Source of the DNA: Beijerinckiaceae bacterium
GTDB lineage: Bacteria; Pseudomonadota; Alphaproteobacteria; Rhizobiales; Beijerinckiaceae
Length of the DNA: 64,000 bases
Assembly (NCBI GenBank): GCA_004564215.1
Contig: CP024846.1
Coordinates: forward strand, 1,798,001-1,862,000
Direction: 5' to 3'
Numbering within the stretch: position 1 is the stretch's first letter; each line of letters opens with the position of its first letter. The translations under genes were made by a program, and so were the position numbers. Below, in pieces: positions 27,648 through 38,141 of this stretch. The notes under the pieces are model-generated. The model saw only the letters and a program-made list of their open reading frames with translations, was not told where the DNA came from and did no database searches.

Positions 27648-28853
27648 TTATGCGCTTTTCTTGAACTTTGCTGCTTCCTCGGACCCCTTGGTGGCGTCTC
27701 CGGCGCTGTAGGAGTGCGCGCCGGTCCCGGCGAGCTTGCCTTTGTCGACGATCAAATATTCATCGCGGATGGGGCGGCCCTCGAAATAGCATTCGAGGAT
27801 TTCGCGGGTGCCCGCGGCGTAACGCGCCTGCGCGGACAGCGACGTGCCGGAAATATGCGGGGTCATCCCATGATGCGGCATGGTGCGCCACGGATGATCC
27901 TTTGGCGCCGGCTGCGGGAACCAGACATCGCCCGCATAGCCCGCGAGTTGGCCGCTCTCCAAGGCGCGGACAATCGCGTCCCGGTCGCAGATTTTTCCGC
28001 GCGCGGTGTTTACGAGATAAGCTCCCCGCTTCATCTTGGAAATCATCGCATCGTTGAAGAGATGCTCGGTTTCGGGATGCAGCGGGCAATTGATGGTGAC
28101 GACGTCGCAGACCTTGACCATATCCTCGACCGTCGGATGCCAAGTGACGTTGAGTTCCTTCTCGATGGCCTCCGGCAGCCGGTGCCGATCAAAATAATGG
28201 AGATGCATATCGAAGGGTTTCAGCCGGCGCAGAACGGCGAGGCCGATGCGGCCGGCCGCGACTGTCCCGACATGCATGCCTTCGACGTCATAAGAGCGTT
28301 CGACGCAATCGGCGATGTTCCAGCCGCCCTTCAACACCCACTCGTAGGAGGGGATGTAATTGCGCACCAGGGAGAGGATCATCATCACCACATGCTCGGA
28401 AACGCTGATCGAATTGCAGTAGGTGACTTCCGCAACCGTAATGCCGCGGTCCATCGCCGCTTGCAGGTCGACATGGTCGGAGCCAATGCCGGCGGTGACC
28501 GCGAGTTTCAGCTTGGGCGCCTTGGCGATGCGCTCGGCGGTAAGATAGGCCGGCCAGAAAGGCTGCGAGATCACGATCTCCGCATCGGCAAGTTCGCGCT
28601 CCAAAACCGAGTTCGGGCCGTCCTTGTCGGAGGTCACGACCAGCGTATGCCCCTGGGATTCTAGATATTTGCGGAGGCCCAGTTCGCCCGACACGCTGCC
28701 AAGAAGGGTGCCCGGCTTGAAGTCGATCGCTTTGGGGGTCGGAAGCGTCTGCCCCCCTGGATAATGATCGATCTTGGGTAAATCGTCGCGCGGATAGATT
28801 TTCGGATAACCGCCGATCGGATCGTCGTAAAGAATGCAAACGACCTTTGCCAT
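27648..28853 (-). CDS. fdh: NAD-dependent formate dehydrogenase (single subunit)
   Basis: Oxidises formate to CO2 with NAD reduction, the last energy-yielding step of C1 oxidation. It has 401 residues and is a D-2-hydroxyacid dehydrogenase relative very close to the Pseudomonas sp. 101 enzyme. Catalytic residues are in place: Asn in YCNSISVSEH, Arg in NTARGKICDRD, Gln in VWFPQPAPKDHPWR and His in TPHISGTSL. The coenzyme loop GTVAAGRIG and the Asp in FDRHRLP favour NAD over NADP. The C-terminal tail GTGAHSYSAGDA is conserved. A metal-free FDH here supplements or replaces molybdenum enzymes, which are not in the window. Confidence 0.97.
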   Translation of the reverse strand: MAKVVCILYDDPIGGYPKIYPRDDLPKIDHYPGGQTLPTPKAIDFKPGTLLGSVSGELGLRKYLESQGHTLVVTSDKDGPNSVLERELADAEIVISQPFWPAYLTAERIAKAPKLKLAVTAGIGSDHVDLQAAMDRGITVAEVTYCNSISVSEHVVMMILSLVRNYIPSYEWVLKGGWNIADCVERSYDVEGMHVGTVAAGRIGLAVLRRLKPFDMHLHYFDRHRLPEAIEKELNVTWHPTVEDMVKVCDVVTINCPLHPETEHLFNDAMISKMKRGAYLVNTARGKICDRDAIVRALESGQLAGYAGDVWFPQPAPKDHPWRTMPHHGMTPHISGTSLSAQARYAAGTREILECYFEGRPIRDEYLIVDKGKLAGTGAHSYSAGDATKGSEEAAKFKKSA

Positions 28854-29104
28854 GTCTTTCTCCCTTCCATTATTTTTTTCTAGACCATAAGAAGAAGAGC
28901 TTACCTCTCAAGTTCAAGCCTAGAATATCTGAGGCACAGTCCTAACTATATCTGGCCAGATGCGGTCAGCTTTCAAGCGCTTCTTCATTTAACTTGAGGC
29001 AATGAGGTTTGATATGAAATCAGCCTCCTCAAGCGAGCTTAAGCTCGCCCTGAAGACAATATTAATCCAATGAAATATTCTGAAGAATCGATAGCAAGAG
29101 CCGA
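28854..29104. promoter_or_regulatory. fdh upstream region with palindromes
   Basis: This region lies between the fdh start and the end of the upstream LysR gene. It contains a perfect 12-base palindrome ATCTGGCCAGAT at 28950-28961, about 100 bases before the fdh start. A 16-base perfect palindrome GCGAGCTTAAGCTCGC lies at 29033-29048, flanked by CTTGAGG/CCTCAAG arms. The first is placed like an operator; the second is closer to the 3' end of the LysR gene and may be a hairpin terminator without a T-run. Confidence 0.45.
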
Positions 29105-30025
29105 TCAACTGGTGCCGCCGGCCGCCGCTGCAAGCCCATCGGCGAAGTCGCTTTGGCGCGTGCCGGCCAAAAGCGCACTGGCCATCGGCGGCAAGGGATC
29201 GCGATCGGAGAGAACGAACCCTATCATCTGGCTGTGGGTCGGCTCGATGAGTTCGATCCCCACCAGATCCGGGCAGTTGACGAACACATGGAAGAAACTG
29301 TGCGGCACGATGCTCGCGAAGCCGCCGTGGCGGACATAAGAACAAATGCCCAGAAACGAATTGCTCACGATGGTTGGATTTGCCGTCGTGCCGAGCGCCG
29401 CCAGGACGCCATCGATAATCCGGCGGTTTTGCATGTCTTCGCTGAGCAGGCAGAGCCGTTCTCGCGCCGCCTCCCGCCACGAGATGGTCCTTTGCCCCGC
29501 ATGGGGGCTGTTGCAATGGGTCACAAATACATAGTGCTCCCGATAGAGCGCAAAGCGGCGGACGTTTTCCAACGGCTCATTATCGAGATAGGTGATTCCC
29601 GCATCAAGCTCGAAAGTGTCGAGCCCGGTCTGGATGGACCGCGACGTCATCGACGTCACTTCGACCGTCGCCGCCGGATGGGCGGTTGAAAATTGCGCCG
29701 TCAGGCAGGACACCAAAGGCATCGCAGCCGGAACAACCCCGAGCCGCAAGGTGCCGCTCAAACCGCTTCGCAAGCCCTTGAGATCGAGCCGCAAGCCGTC
29801 ATAGTCGTTGAGGATCTGCCGGGCCCATCCCAGCACCCGCTCGCCCTCGGCGGTGAGCCCGACGAAGCGATGGCCGCGGACCACGAGCCGGACTTCGAGA
29901 TCGTCCTCCAATTTGCGAATGGCCGCCGAGAGAGTGGGCTGCGCAATGTGGCAAGCCTCCGCCGCGCGGGCAAAATGCTTTTCTCGCGCCAGGGCGACGA
30001 AATAGCTGAGATGACGAACAAACAT
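29105..30025 (-). CDS. LysR family transcriptional regulator
   Basis: A 306-residue regulator starting at ATG 30025 (MFVRHLSYFVALAREKHFAR). The winged helix-turn-helix spans about residues 3-62 (ARAAEACHIAQPTLSAAIRKLE), followed by a periplasmic-binding-protein-like effector domain. The HTH resembles the LysR group often found upstream of formate dehydrogenase operons (FdsR-like). It lies 251 bases upstream of fdh on the same strand, which supports a role in formate-responsive control. The ligand is not known. It is distinct in sequence feel from CbbR/QscR, but that cannot be settled by eye. Confidence 0.85.
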   Translation of the reverse strand: MFVRHLSYFVALAREKHFARAAEACHIAQPTLSAAIRKLEDDLEVRLVVRGHRFVGLTAEGERVLGWARQILNDYDGLRLDLKGLRSGLSGTLRLGVVPAAMPLVSCLTAQFSTAHPAATVEVTSMTSRSIQTGLDTFELDAGITYLDNEPLENVRRFALYREHYVFVTHCNSPHAGQRTISWREAARERLCLLSEDMQNRRIIDGVLAALGTTANPTIVSNSFLGICSYVRHGGFASIVPHSFFHVFVNCPDLVGIELIEPTHSQMIGFVLSDRDPLPPMASALLAGTRQSDFADGLAAAAGGTS

Positions 30026-30195
30026 GCTCTTGGCCGCAGCGGACACGCCCGCTAACCTCACTTTGTAAGGTCATTTTATATAACGCTTTGCGAGATGGCC
30101 AGTCAGCTTCGCGGGTCGAGCCGGATGTTGTGCGGTCCGGTTGCACGGCGGAGGGTAGGAATTGCGCAGCAACCGCAGCCATGGTCTCAAATGGA

Positions 30196-30223
30196 AAGGC
30201 CCGGCGTTTTCGCGCCGGGCCTT
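30196..30223 (-). terminator. Porin gene terminator
   Basis: On the reverse strand, 36 bases past the porin stop, an 11-base perfect stem (30213-30223 with 30196-30206) has a 6-base loop and is followed by a T-rich stretch (TTTCCATTT). It is a good intrinsic terminator for a highly expressed porin. Confidence 0.8.
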
Positions 30224-30258
30224 GAAGCAACCGCGAGTGCGGATGGGAAAACCGCCGA

Positions 30259-31908
30259 TCAGAAAGCGCGCTGGACCCGGATGCGGCCTTCGTATTGGCT
30301 TTGGTTTGGCCTGAAGGCCGGCAGGCCGACAGCAACCAATGTGGCATCCGGAACAAGGCCGGCCGGACGGCTCTGGTTCACATGCACATACATGAATTCG
30401 CCACCGATATCGAAGCCCTTGAGCGGCGTCCAGATGAGGTTGGTGCCGACCCGGCCTTCCTTGATGTTGGAGATGCCGACGCCGCCGCCGAAGCCGGAGA
30501 GGGCATTCGCCGAATAATGGACTTCCATATAGGAGCCATAGACTGCGGAGCTGAGGGTCGGGATCCAGTAATGCTTGTAGGCGCCGGTGATGTCCCAGCC
30601 CCATTGTTGTTCGCAGGAGCCGCTGCCGGTGAAGACGCAATCCGAATTGGGCTGGCTGTTCCAGCCGGTGCTGTAATCCGATGCCGTGAAGCCGGAGCCG
30701 GCATAGCGGTTCTGGTTGACCGCGCCATAGTTGTAGCCGAGGTTGTTGCCGGCGATATAGCCGAAGGCGCCTTTTTCATAGGCCGCCTGGAGCCAGAACT
30801 TGTCGCCCGGCGAGAGAAAATCGGCGTTCAGCTGGACGCCGCCCTGGATCGCGAAGCCGTAGGAATTGCTGACCAGGGCCGGGAAGGCATAGGCGGGGGT
30901 GAGCCCGGCGCCGGTGGCTGGCGGGGTGCCGAGCGCGGTGGAGCCGAACAGGCTGGCCCGGACCTGATGCGCCGCGGCCGACAATTGCACCGCGCCCCAG
31001 GGCTGGTCGAGGCGGAGGTTGCCGACGATGTCGGGGACCCGGGCGCCGGCGGGCTGACCTTGGAACGAGGTTCCGGTGATGCCCCCGACATTGATCGGGA
31101 TGGGCGCGCCGGCGGCGGTCGCCGTGGCGCTGGCAATGGTGCTGCCGATCGCGGCGCGGCGGGATGGCTGGTCTTCGAAGGAGATCGTCGAGGAAAACCC
31201 ACTGCCGAAGGTCGCGGTGTAGGAGAACAGGGCGACGGTGGCGTTGGAGCCGCGCACATTCACCCAGTTATAGGCATCGGCGTAGAAATCGAACATCGAT
31301 TGGGCGCGGCCCGCGGTCAGCCCGGCGAATTGGATGAAGGCCTTGTTGATGATCGTCGTCTCGCGCTGCGAACTGGTGCCGGCGGTGGTGTTCCAGGTGT
31401 TGCCGAGCGACGCAAGGCTGCCGGTGGCGGAGTTGGCGCCGGAGCCGTAATAGGCATCGACCCGCGCGAAGGCCCGCAAGGTGCCCCAGGGGGAGGCCGT
31501 CCGGGCATCGAGTTCGACCCGGCCCAAGGCGTTGAAGCTCGCCGCATCGCGCGAGCGATTGTTGGAATATTGGGCGACGCTCGGAAGGAAGCCCACACCG
31601 GCACCTACGCCCACGGGAGCGAGTGCGGTATGGAAGGCCGGAATGCCATTGCCGTAGAAACCGGTGCCGCTGATGCTGTAGCTCGGATCGAAGGTGCGCC
31701 CTTCGGCCAATACCAGGCCGCCGACCCGCAAACAGGTTTCGGTGCCCGGGATATAGAAGAAGCCGGCGCCGTAAGCATCGCAGATGCGAACATATTCGAC
31801 CGGCGCCGCGGCGCGCGCGGGAAGATCGGCGGCCTTCGCCCCCGACACCCCTGCCACGCCCGTCAAGGCCGCGGCTGAACCAAGAAGAAGACCCTTGAAG
31901 ATTTTCAT
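30259..31908 (-). CDS. Outer-membrane porin (Rhizobiales Porin_2 type)
   Basis: A 549-residue precursor. ATG at 31908 has GGGGGA 6 bases upstream and gives a textbook signal peptide MKIFKGLLLGSAAALTG, cleaved after AKA before ADLPARA. The mature start carries the conserved PVEYVRICDAYGAGFFYIPG and CLRVGG segment of rhizobial porins. Alternating polar and aromatic beta strands continue to a C-terminal Phe (QRAF), the BAM recognition signal. The middle is rich in Gly, Ala, Ser and Thr. It serves passive uptake of small hydrophilic solutes. It has its own long upstream region and terminator, so it is monocistronic. Confidence 0.92.
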   Translation of the reverse strand: MKIFKGLLLGSAAALTGVAGVSGAKAADLPARAAAPVEYVRICDAYGAGFFYIPGTETCLRVGGLVLAEGRTFDPSYSISGTGFYGNGIPAFHTALAPVGVGAGVGFLPSVAQYSNNRSRDAASFNALGRVELDARTASPWGTLRAFARVDAYYGSGANSATGSLASLGNTWNTTAGTSSQRETTIINKAFIQFAGLTAGRAQSMFDFYADAYNWVNVRGSNATVALFSYTATFGSGFSSTISFEDQPSRRAAIGSTIASATATAAGAPIPINVGGITGTSFQGQPAGARVPDIVGNLRLDQPWGAVQLSAAAHQVRASLFGSTALGTPPATGAGLTPAYAFPALVSNSYGFAIQGGVQLNADFLSPGDKFWLQAAYEKGAFGYIAGNNLGYNYGAVNQNRYAGSGFTASDYSTGWNSQPNSDCVFTGSGSCEQQWGWDITGAYKHYWIPTLSSAVYGSYMEVHYSANALSGFGGGVGISNIKEGRVGTNLIWTPLKGFDIGGEFMYVHVNQSRPAGLVPDATLVAVGLPAFRPNQSQYEGRIRVQRAF

Positions 31909-32462
31909 GACACATCCCCCAATACAAGGACCCCTTCCGGATCCGTCCATTTTCCAAGTAGTGCTCGCGAATAACCCAAGGATTTCGCTGCAACGCTCTG
32001 TAGAAAATCTGTGCTATATAGACAGTCTAGTCAACGCTAAAACTATGGTATTTCAGCCACAGTCGTTGCTATTCTGCCACTCGCCCCTCCTGGACCCTGC
32101 CCCATAAGCACAAAAATAGCCTTGCTTATTCGGCTTAGTCAATAGGTTAAGTGTAGTATTTGCGCCACAGACGTTGCTTACTCTAATCCTCATGCCAACG
32201 TTCTTATTACCTTCGCCATCGCCTTGATGGGCCATCGGCTCAGGACAAGTTCCGGTGTAAAGGTTAAGCATGACAGTTGGACGTCGTCTGTATGACATGT
32301 TGACTATGCCAAAATCGCCGTCATGACGCTAACACATTGAATTATAAATTTAATTTTAGATTCTGCGCAGGCGCCGGTTCAGCCCTGGAAGCGCGAATGC
32401 AAACATCCGTGGCGCAAATATCACACTCAGGTTGCAGGCGAAGTCGTTCTGCAACCTCGCCC
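31909..32462. other. Porin upstream region with an imperfect repeat
   Basis: The 554 bases hold no recognised gene. GC is clearly lower than in the flanks. A ~48-base imperfect direct repeat is present (32028-32075 and 32136-32184), and a shorter third copy is inverted near 32406-32440. A reverse-strand open frame of 81 codons (32053-32298) crosses both direct copies but lacks a good ribosome binding site. Just past the ABC-F stop, AGGTTGCAG (32429-32437) pairs with CTGCAACCT (32449-32457) as a probable terminator hairpin. Confidence 0.5.
32028..32184. repeat. Imperfect direct repeat pair upstream of the porin
   Basis: Copy 1 (32028-32075) and copy 2 (32136-32184) both begin TAGTCAA. Both carry a conserved 3' half: GTATTTCAGCCACAG and CGTTGCT in the first, GTATTTGCGCCACAG and CGTTGCT in the second. 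Read on the reverse strand they give SNDCG and SNVCGANTTLNLL. A third, inverted copy at about 32402-32440 reads NIRGANITLRLQ on the forward strand. The similarity is by eye, roughly 70 percent between the direct copies. Confidence 0.55.
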
Positions 32463-34274
32463 TTATCGCGAGCCTATTTCTTCCCGGAGAATTTCGAGCT
32501 GAAGCCATTCATCCTCCATCTGAGCGAGTTCGGCCTCCGCTTTGGCCAGAGACCCGGAGAGTTCCTCGAATTTCGCGGAATCGCGAGCATAAAGCCCGGG
32601 ATCGGAGAGCTGAAGGCCGAACTTCGCTTTGAGCGCGCGCAAGGCGTCCATGCGCGCCGGCAAATTCTCAAGTGCGTGTTTTTCCTTGAAGCTCAGTCGC
32701 GGCTTGGGGCGAGGCAATTGTACCGCCCCGGCTTTAGGTTCCGCTTTGACCGCGGCTGATACGGCAACGATCGGCGCGGAACTGACCCCGGCGCCGCGCT
32801 GGGCGACCATATCGGAATAGCCGCCCGCATATTCGGCCCAACGGCCACCGCCTTCCGCCATCAGCACTGAAGTGGTGACGCGGTCCAGAAAATCACGATC
32901 ATGGCTGACGATCAGCAAGGTGCCCTTGTACTCGGCGAGCATTTCCTGCAGCAGATCGAGCGTTTCGAGATCGAGATCATTGGTCGGCTCGTCGAGAACA
33001 AGAAGGTTTGACGCACGGGCGAGGGCCCGCGCCAGCATCAGCCGTCCGCGTTCGCCGCCCGAAAGCCGCCCGATTGGCGTGCGCGCCTGCTCGGGCCCGA
33101 ACAGAAAATCCTTCATGTAGCCGATGACATGTTTCCGCTCGCCGTTGATTTCGACGAAATCGCTCCCGCCCCCGGTCAGCGCATCCTTTAAATTCGTATC
33201 CGGATCGAGACTGGCGCGGGCCTGATCGAGCGTCGCCATCAACAGATTGGCGCCCAGCCGCACCGAACCTCGGTCCGGTGGAAGATTCCCGATCAGCAGA
33301 TTGATGAGGGTCGTCTTGCCGGCGCCATTTGCCCCAATGAGGCCAACCCGGTCACCCCGTAGAATACGAGTCGAAAAATGCTTGACGATCACCCGCTCGC
33401 CAAAAGATTTTTCCAAATCCCTGGCTTCGATGACCAGCTTCCCCGAAAGATGGCCGGCGCTTGCCTCTAGCTTGACCTCGGCAGGAACGCGCCGCTGGTT
33501 CCGCTCGGTCCGCATCGACTTCAAATTGGCAAGGCGTTTTTGGTTGCGCTTGCGCCGCGCCGTGACGCCGTAGCGCAGCCAATGCTCCTCCGCGACGACT
33601 TTACGCTCAAGTTTATGGTGGGCGCGCTCCTCCTCTTCCAGCTCACGGTCGCGCCAGGCCTCGAATTCAGAAAATCCCCGCGAGAGGGTCCGGGTTAGCC
33701 CACGGTCCAGCCAGACGGTGCTGCGCGAAAGGTTCTGTAAAAATCGGCGGTCGTGACTGATGATGACGAGAGCGGAGCGCAAGGTTTTGAGTTCGGTTTC
33801 CAGCCATTCGATCGCCGGCAGATCGAGGTGGTTGGTCGGCTCATCAAGCAGCAAGACGTCGGGTTGAGCCGCGAGGACGTGGGCCAGCGCGGCGCGGCGC
33901 GACTCGCCGCCCGAAAGCTTGGCTGGATCCTCATTCCCGGTGAGGCCGAGTTCATTGAGAAGCGTCATTGCGCGATGAGTGCCATCGGTCGCAGCGAGGC
34001 CCGCCTCGACATAGGCAAGTGTCGTCGGGTAGCCGGAAAGGTCCGGCTCCTGCGCCAGATAGCGGACCGTGACCCCCGGCTGCAGGAAGCGGGTTCCACC
34101 GTCCGGCTCGATCAGGCCGACCGCGATCCGCAGCAGCGTGGATTTCCCCGAGCCATTGCGGCCGACGAGGCAAAGGCGCTCGCCCGCCGAAACGGATAGG
34201 TCGGCAGACTCCAAAAGAGGCTTGCCGCCGAGGGTCAGTGAAATGTTCTGCAACAGCAGAAAAGGAGGCGCCAT
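32463..34274 (-). CDS. ABC-F family ATPase, Uup-like
   Basis: A soluble tandem ABC ATPase of 603 residues (ATG 34274; an in-frame TTG 9 bases earlier is possible). ABC-F proteins act on ribosomes; Uup is linked to DNA or ribosome quality control. There are two complete nucleotide domains. The first has GRNGSGKSTLLR (near residue 38), LSGGESRRAAL and LLLDEPTNHLDL. The second has GANGAGKTTLIN (near 318), LSGGERGRLML and LVLDEPTNDLDLE. A C-terminal coiled coil (about 535-600, ending LEILREEIGSR) marks the Uup subgroup. It has no transmembrane segments. Confidence 0.93.
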   Translation of the reverse strand: MAPPFLLLQNISLTLGGKPLLESADLSVSAGERLCLVGRNGSGKSTLLRIAVGLIEPDGGTRFLQPGVTVRYLAQEPDLSGYPTTLAYVEAGLAATDGTHRAMTLLNELGLTGNEDPAKLSGGESRRAALAHVLAAQPDVLLLDEPTNHLDLPAIEWLETELKTLRSALVIISHDRRFLQNLSRSTVWLDRGLTRTLSRGFSEFEAWRDRELEEEERAHHKLERKVVAEEHWLRYGVTARRKRNQKRLANLKSMRTERNQRRVPAEVKLEASAGHLSGKLVIEARDLEKSFGERVIVKHFSTRILRGDRVGLIGANGAGKTTLINLLIGNLPPDRGSVRLGANLLMATLDQARASLDPDTNLKDALTGGGSDFVEINGERKHVIGYMKDFLFGPEQARTPIGRLSGGERGRLMLARALARASNLLVLDEPTNDLDLETLDLLQEMLAEYKGTLLIVSHDRDFLDRVTTSVLMAEGGGRWAEYAGGYSDMVAQRGAGVSSAPIVAVSAAVKAEPKAGAVQLPRPKPRLSFKEKHALENLPARMDALRALKAKFGLQLSDPGLYARDSAKFEELSGSLAKAEAELAQMEDEWLQLEILREEIGSR

Positions 34275-34532
34275 TTTTCTCAAGGGTGTGGGAGGATTGG
34301 GCTTCGGTCTAAACCATTTCCGGCGAATGCGGAAACCGCGCCACGAGGAGAGCTTCGCTGTCCGTCATCTTCCGTGCACATCAAAATATTACGGCCGCCG
34401 GCAGAACTCTTCCAGGACCACACCGACCGGAGGCTTTGCCCGATTGGACTTTTTCAAGGCTTTGTCCCCGGTTAGATTGTGCCTTGCCCGCGCCATCGAA
34501 GGGCGCGTGGCGATGGCGCTCCGCCGGATCCG

Positions 34533-36006
34533 ATGAGGGACGTTTTTGTGAAAAATAGACCCTTTGGCGCTCGTCCCCTCTGTGCCGTTCTTGCCGCAAC
34601 CCTTTTTCTGGTTTTGACGCCGCCTTCATGGTCGGCGGACAAGCAGAACCCCGCAAAAATCGTCGAGGATCTCGACCGGCGCATCGAGCGGGTGGTCAAT
34701 GGATTACTCCCGCCGGTCGTACTCGAAGGCGCCGAGCTCCGCAAAATGAAGCTTGCGGACCGCATGGCGGCCCTTCGTATCCCAGGGGTAAGCATCGCGA
34801 TGATCCATGACGGAGCGATCCAATGGGCGCGCGGCTTCGGAGTTCGATCCTTAGGTGGGCCGCCGGTCACGCCGGACGATCTGTTTCAGGCCGGCTCGAT
34901 CAGCAAGCCCGTCACGGCGGTGGCCGCGCTTTCCTTCGTTGAAGACAGCAAACTTCATCTCGACAGCGATGTCGATTTGGCACTGACCAGCTGGAAGATT
35001 CCGGCTACACCGCTGACGAGGGAAGCCAAGGCGACCTTGCGCGAACTGCTCGCTCATCGCGCCGGCGTGAACGTCCCGGGCTTTTACGGCTATGCGTCGA
35101 ATGCCTTGCTCCCTTCGCTGATCGCGACGCTGAACGGCACCGCGCCGGCAAATAATCCGCCGATCATTGTCGAAGTCGAGCCTGGTACGCAATACCACTA
35201 TTCGGGCGGTGGCTACACCATCGTGCAGCAATTGCTCATCGATGTCAGTGGCCAGCCTTTTCCCCGCTTGCTGCAAGATTGCGTTCTCAGACCGTTCGGC
35301 ATGACGCGAAGCGGTGACGCCCTATCTGGCGAATGGAGAACCGGTCGGGGGCGGCGCGCATATTTATCCCGAACTCGCCGCCGCGGGGCTTTGGACCACG
35401 CCGTCCGACCTCGCGCGCTTTGCCATCGGCGTCCAGAACGCGGTGGCGGGGCGGGCATCCCAGGTCCTGTCCCAAGCCATGGCGAAGGAGATGCTCACGC
35501 CCGGTCTTGGCCACTACGGCCTCGGGCCGATGATCGGCGGAAGCCGAGATCATCGCTATTTCTGGCATCCCGGCGTGAACATCGGATTTGCGAGCCTGAT
35601 GGTAGGCTACGAATCCGGCGATGGCGCCGTGATCATGACCAATGGCGTGCGCGGTCTGGAGCTTGCCGACGAATTGATGCGCGCGATCGCGCATGAATAT
35701 GATTGGCCGGACTTTGCCCCCGTCACCCGCAAATTGGCAAAAGTCGATCCCGCGATTTTCAATGCTTATCAGGGCCGCTACCGGTTGGCTCCAGATGTCG
35801 TTTTGACCATCTCGCGTCAAGGCGATCGCCTCTTCGCCCAAACCCCGGGAGAGCTGCAAATCGAACTCCTCCCCGAGAGCGTTCGAGACTTCTTCTGCAT
35901 GGAAGCGAATGTTGCGATCAAGTTCAATACCGACGACCAGGGAGTGTCCACCGGACTGATCTTTCAGCAAAATGGAGAGGACATGCCGGCGCAACGGATC
36001 GACTAA
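34533..36006 (+). pseudogene. Serine beta-lactamase-family hydrolase, frameshifted with a small deletion
   Basis: The first reading frame runs from ATG 34533 (signal peptide with CAVLAATLFLVLTPP) to about 35320. It contains the SxxK nucleophile motif in AGSISKPVTAV and the tyrosine block YHYSGGGYT. After PFGMTRSG that frame turns into Arg-rich nonsense. The correct continuation (TPYLANGEPVGGG, then YPELAAAGLWTTPSDLARF and the C-terminal domain to 36006) is in another frame, joining near 35315. Intact relatives normally have about 15 residues between MTRS and TPY, so a deletion not divisible by three fits best. Both halves are otherwise well preserved, so the loss is recent or a sequencing artefact. 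Confidence 0.8.
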
Positions 36007-36015
36007 AGCGCTTCC

Positions 36016-36116
36016 CGATCAGATGGAATCATCTGATCGAAAAGGAAACGCTCAAGTTCAACGAATTGGAGCATGTTCTGATCGAAAAAGTCGGTCAACT
36101 TTTTCGGAACATGCTC
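36016..36116. repeat. Rhizobiales-type palindromic repeat element
   Basis: Two hairpins lie in tandem in the gap between the broken hydrolase and atpC. The first pairs CGATCAGATG (36016-36025) with CATCTGATCG (36030-36039). The second pairs GAGCATGTTC (36069-36078) with GAACATGCTC (36107-36116), with an inner CGAAAAAGT/ACTTTTTCG stem. Such AT-cored, GATCATG-like hairpins are widespread intergenic repeats in Rhizobiales. It could also end atp transcription. Confidence 0.75.
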
Positions 36117-36202
36117 TAAAGAGCCGACAAAGGCCAAGCTATGCTCTCGAATGTCGCGCAATGGCAGAACAACCGTCGTGTTGAACGCGCCGGATGGCGC
36201 CC

Positions 36203-36604
36203 TCAAATCTTGAGGGCGGCTTTCAATTCCAGCAGCTGATCACGCTTTTCCGATGCGAGACGCCGGGCTTCGTCGTTGGGCGCATCGGCGACATCCTCTT
36301 CAACGTCCTTGATGTCGGCGGCGAGCTTCGCCGCATCGAGTTCCTCGACCGGAATCGCCTGTTCCGCAAGGATCGTCAGTCCGGTCGGGGCGACTTCGGC
36401 GAAACCACCACGGACAAACAGGCGAAGTTTCCTCGACGGCGTCTCATCGACTTCAACGACACCTGGCTTCATGGTCGACATGAAGGGCGAATGGTCCTTG
36501 AGAACCGTGAATTCGCCCTCCGTTCCGGGAACCACCACGGCTTCCACGTCGCCCGAGAAAACGAGTCGCTCGGGGGAAACGAGTTCGAAGTGAAAAGCCG
36601 CCAT
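36203..36604 (-). CDS. atpC: F1 ATP synthase epsilon subunit
   Basis: The 133-residue epsilon subunit of the F1 rotor stalk, which links gamma to the c-ring and inhibits ATP hydrolysis. It starts [20 protein letters not shown], with [21 protein letters not shown] typical of the beta-sandwich domain. A C-terminal helix pair follows. It is last in the leftward atpHAGDC operon. Confidence 0.96.
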   Translation of the reverse strand: MAAFHFELVSPERLVFSGDVEAVVVPGTEGEFTVLKDHSPFMSTMKPGVVEVDETPSRKLRLFVRGGFAEVAPTGLTILAEQAIPVEELDAAKLAADIKDVEEDVADAPNDEARRLASEKRDQLLELKAALKI

Positions 36605-36659
36605 TTCATACCCTCGAATGTCGTTTGCTTATGCTGCCGATGCCATGCCGCGCGAACTG

Positions 36660-38141
<1,482 letters not shown>

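Noticed and set aside
30295..31878. Forward-strand open frame of 527 codons over the porin
   Set aside because: Gly-, Ala- and Arg-rich antisense reading produced by porin codon bias; no recognisable domain.
32053..32298. 81-codon reverse-strand frame in the porin upstream region, considered as a small gene
   Set aside because: No ribosome binding site, and it spans two copies of a repeat that breaks the frame in one of them. Kept only as part of the repeat finding.
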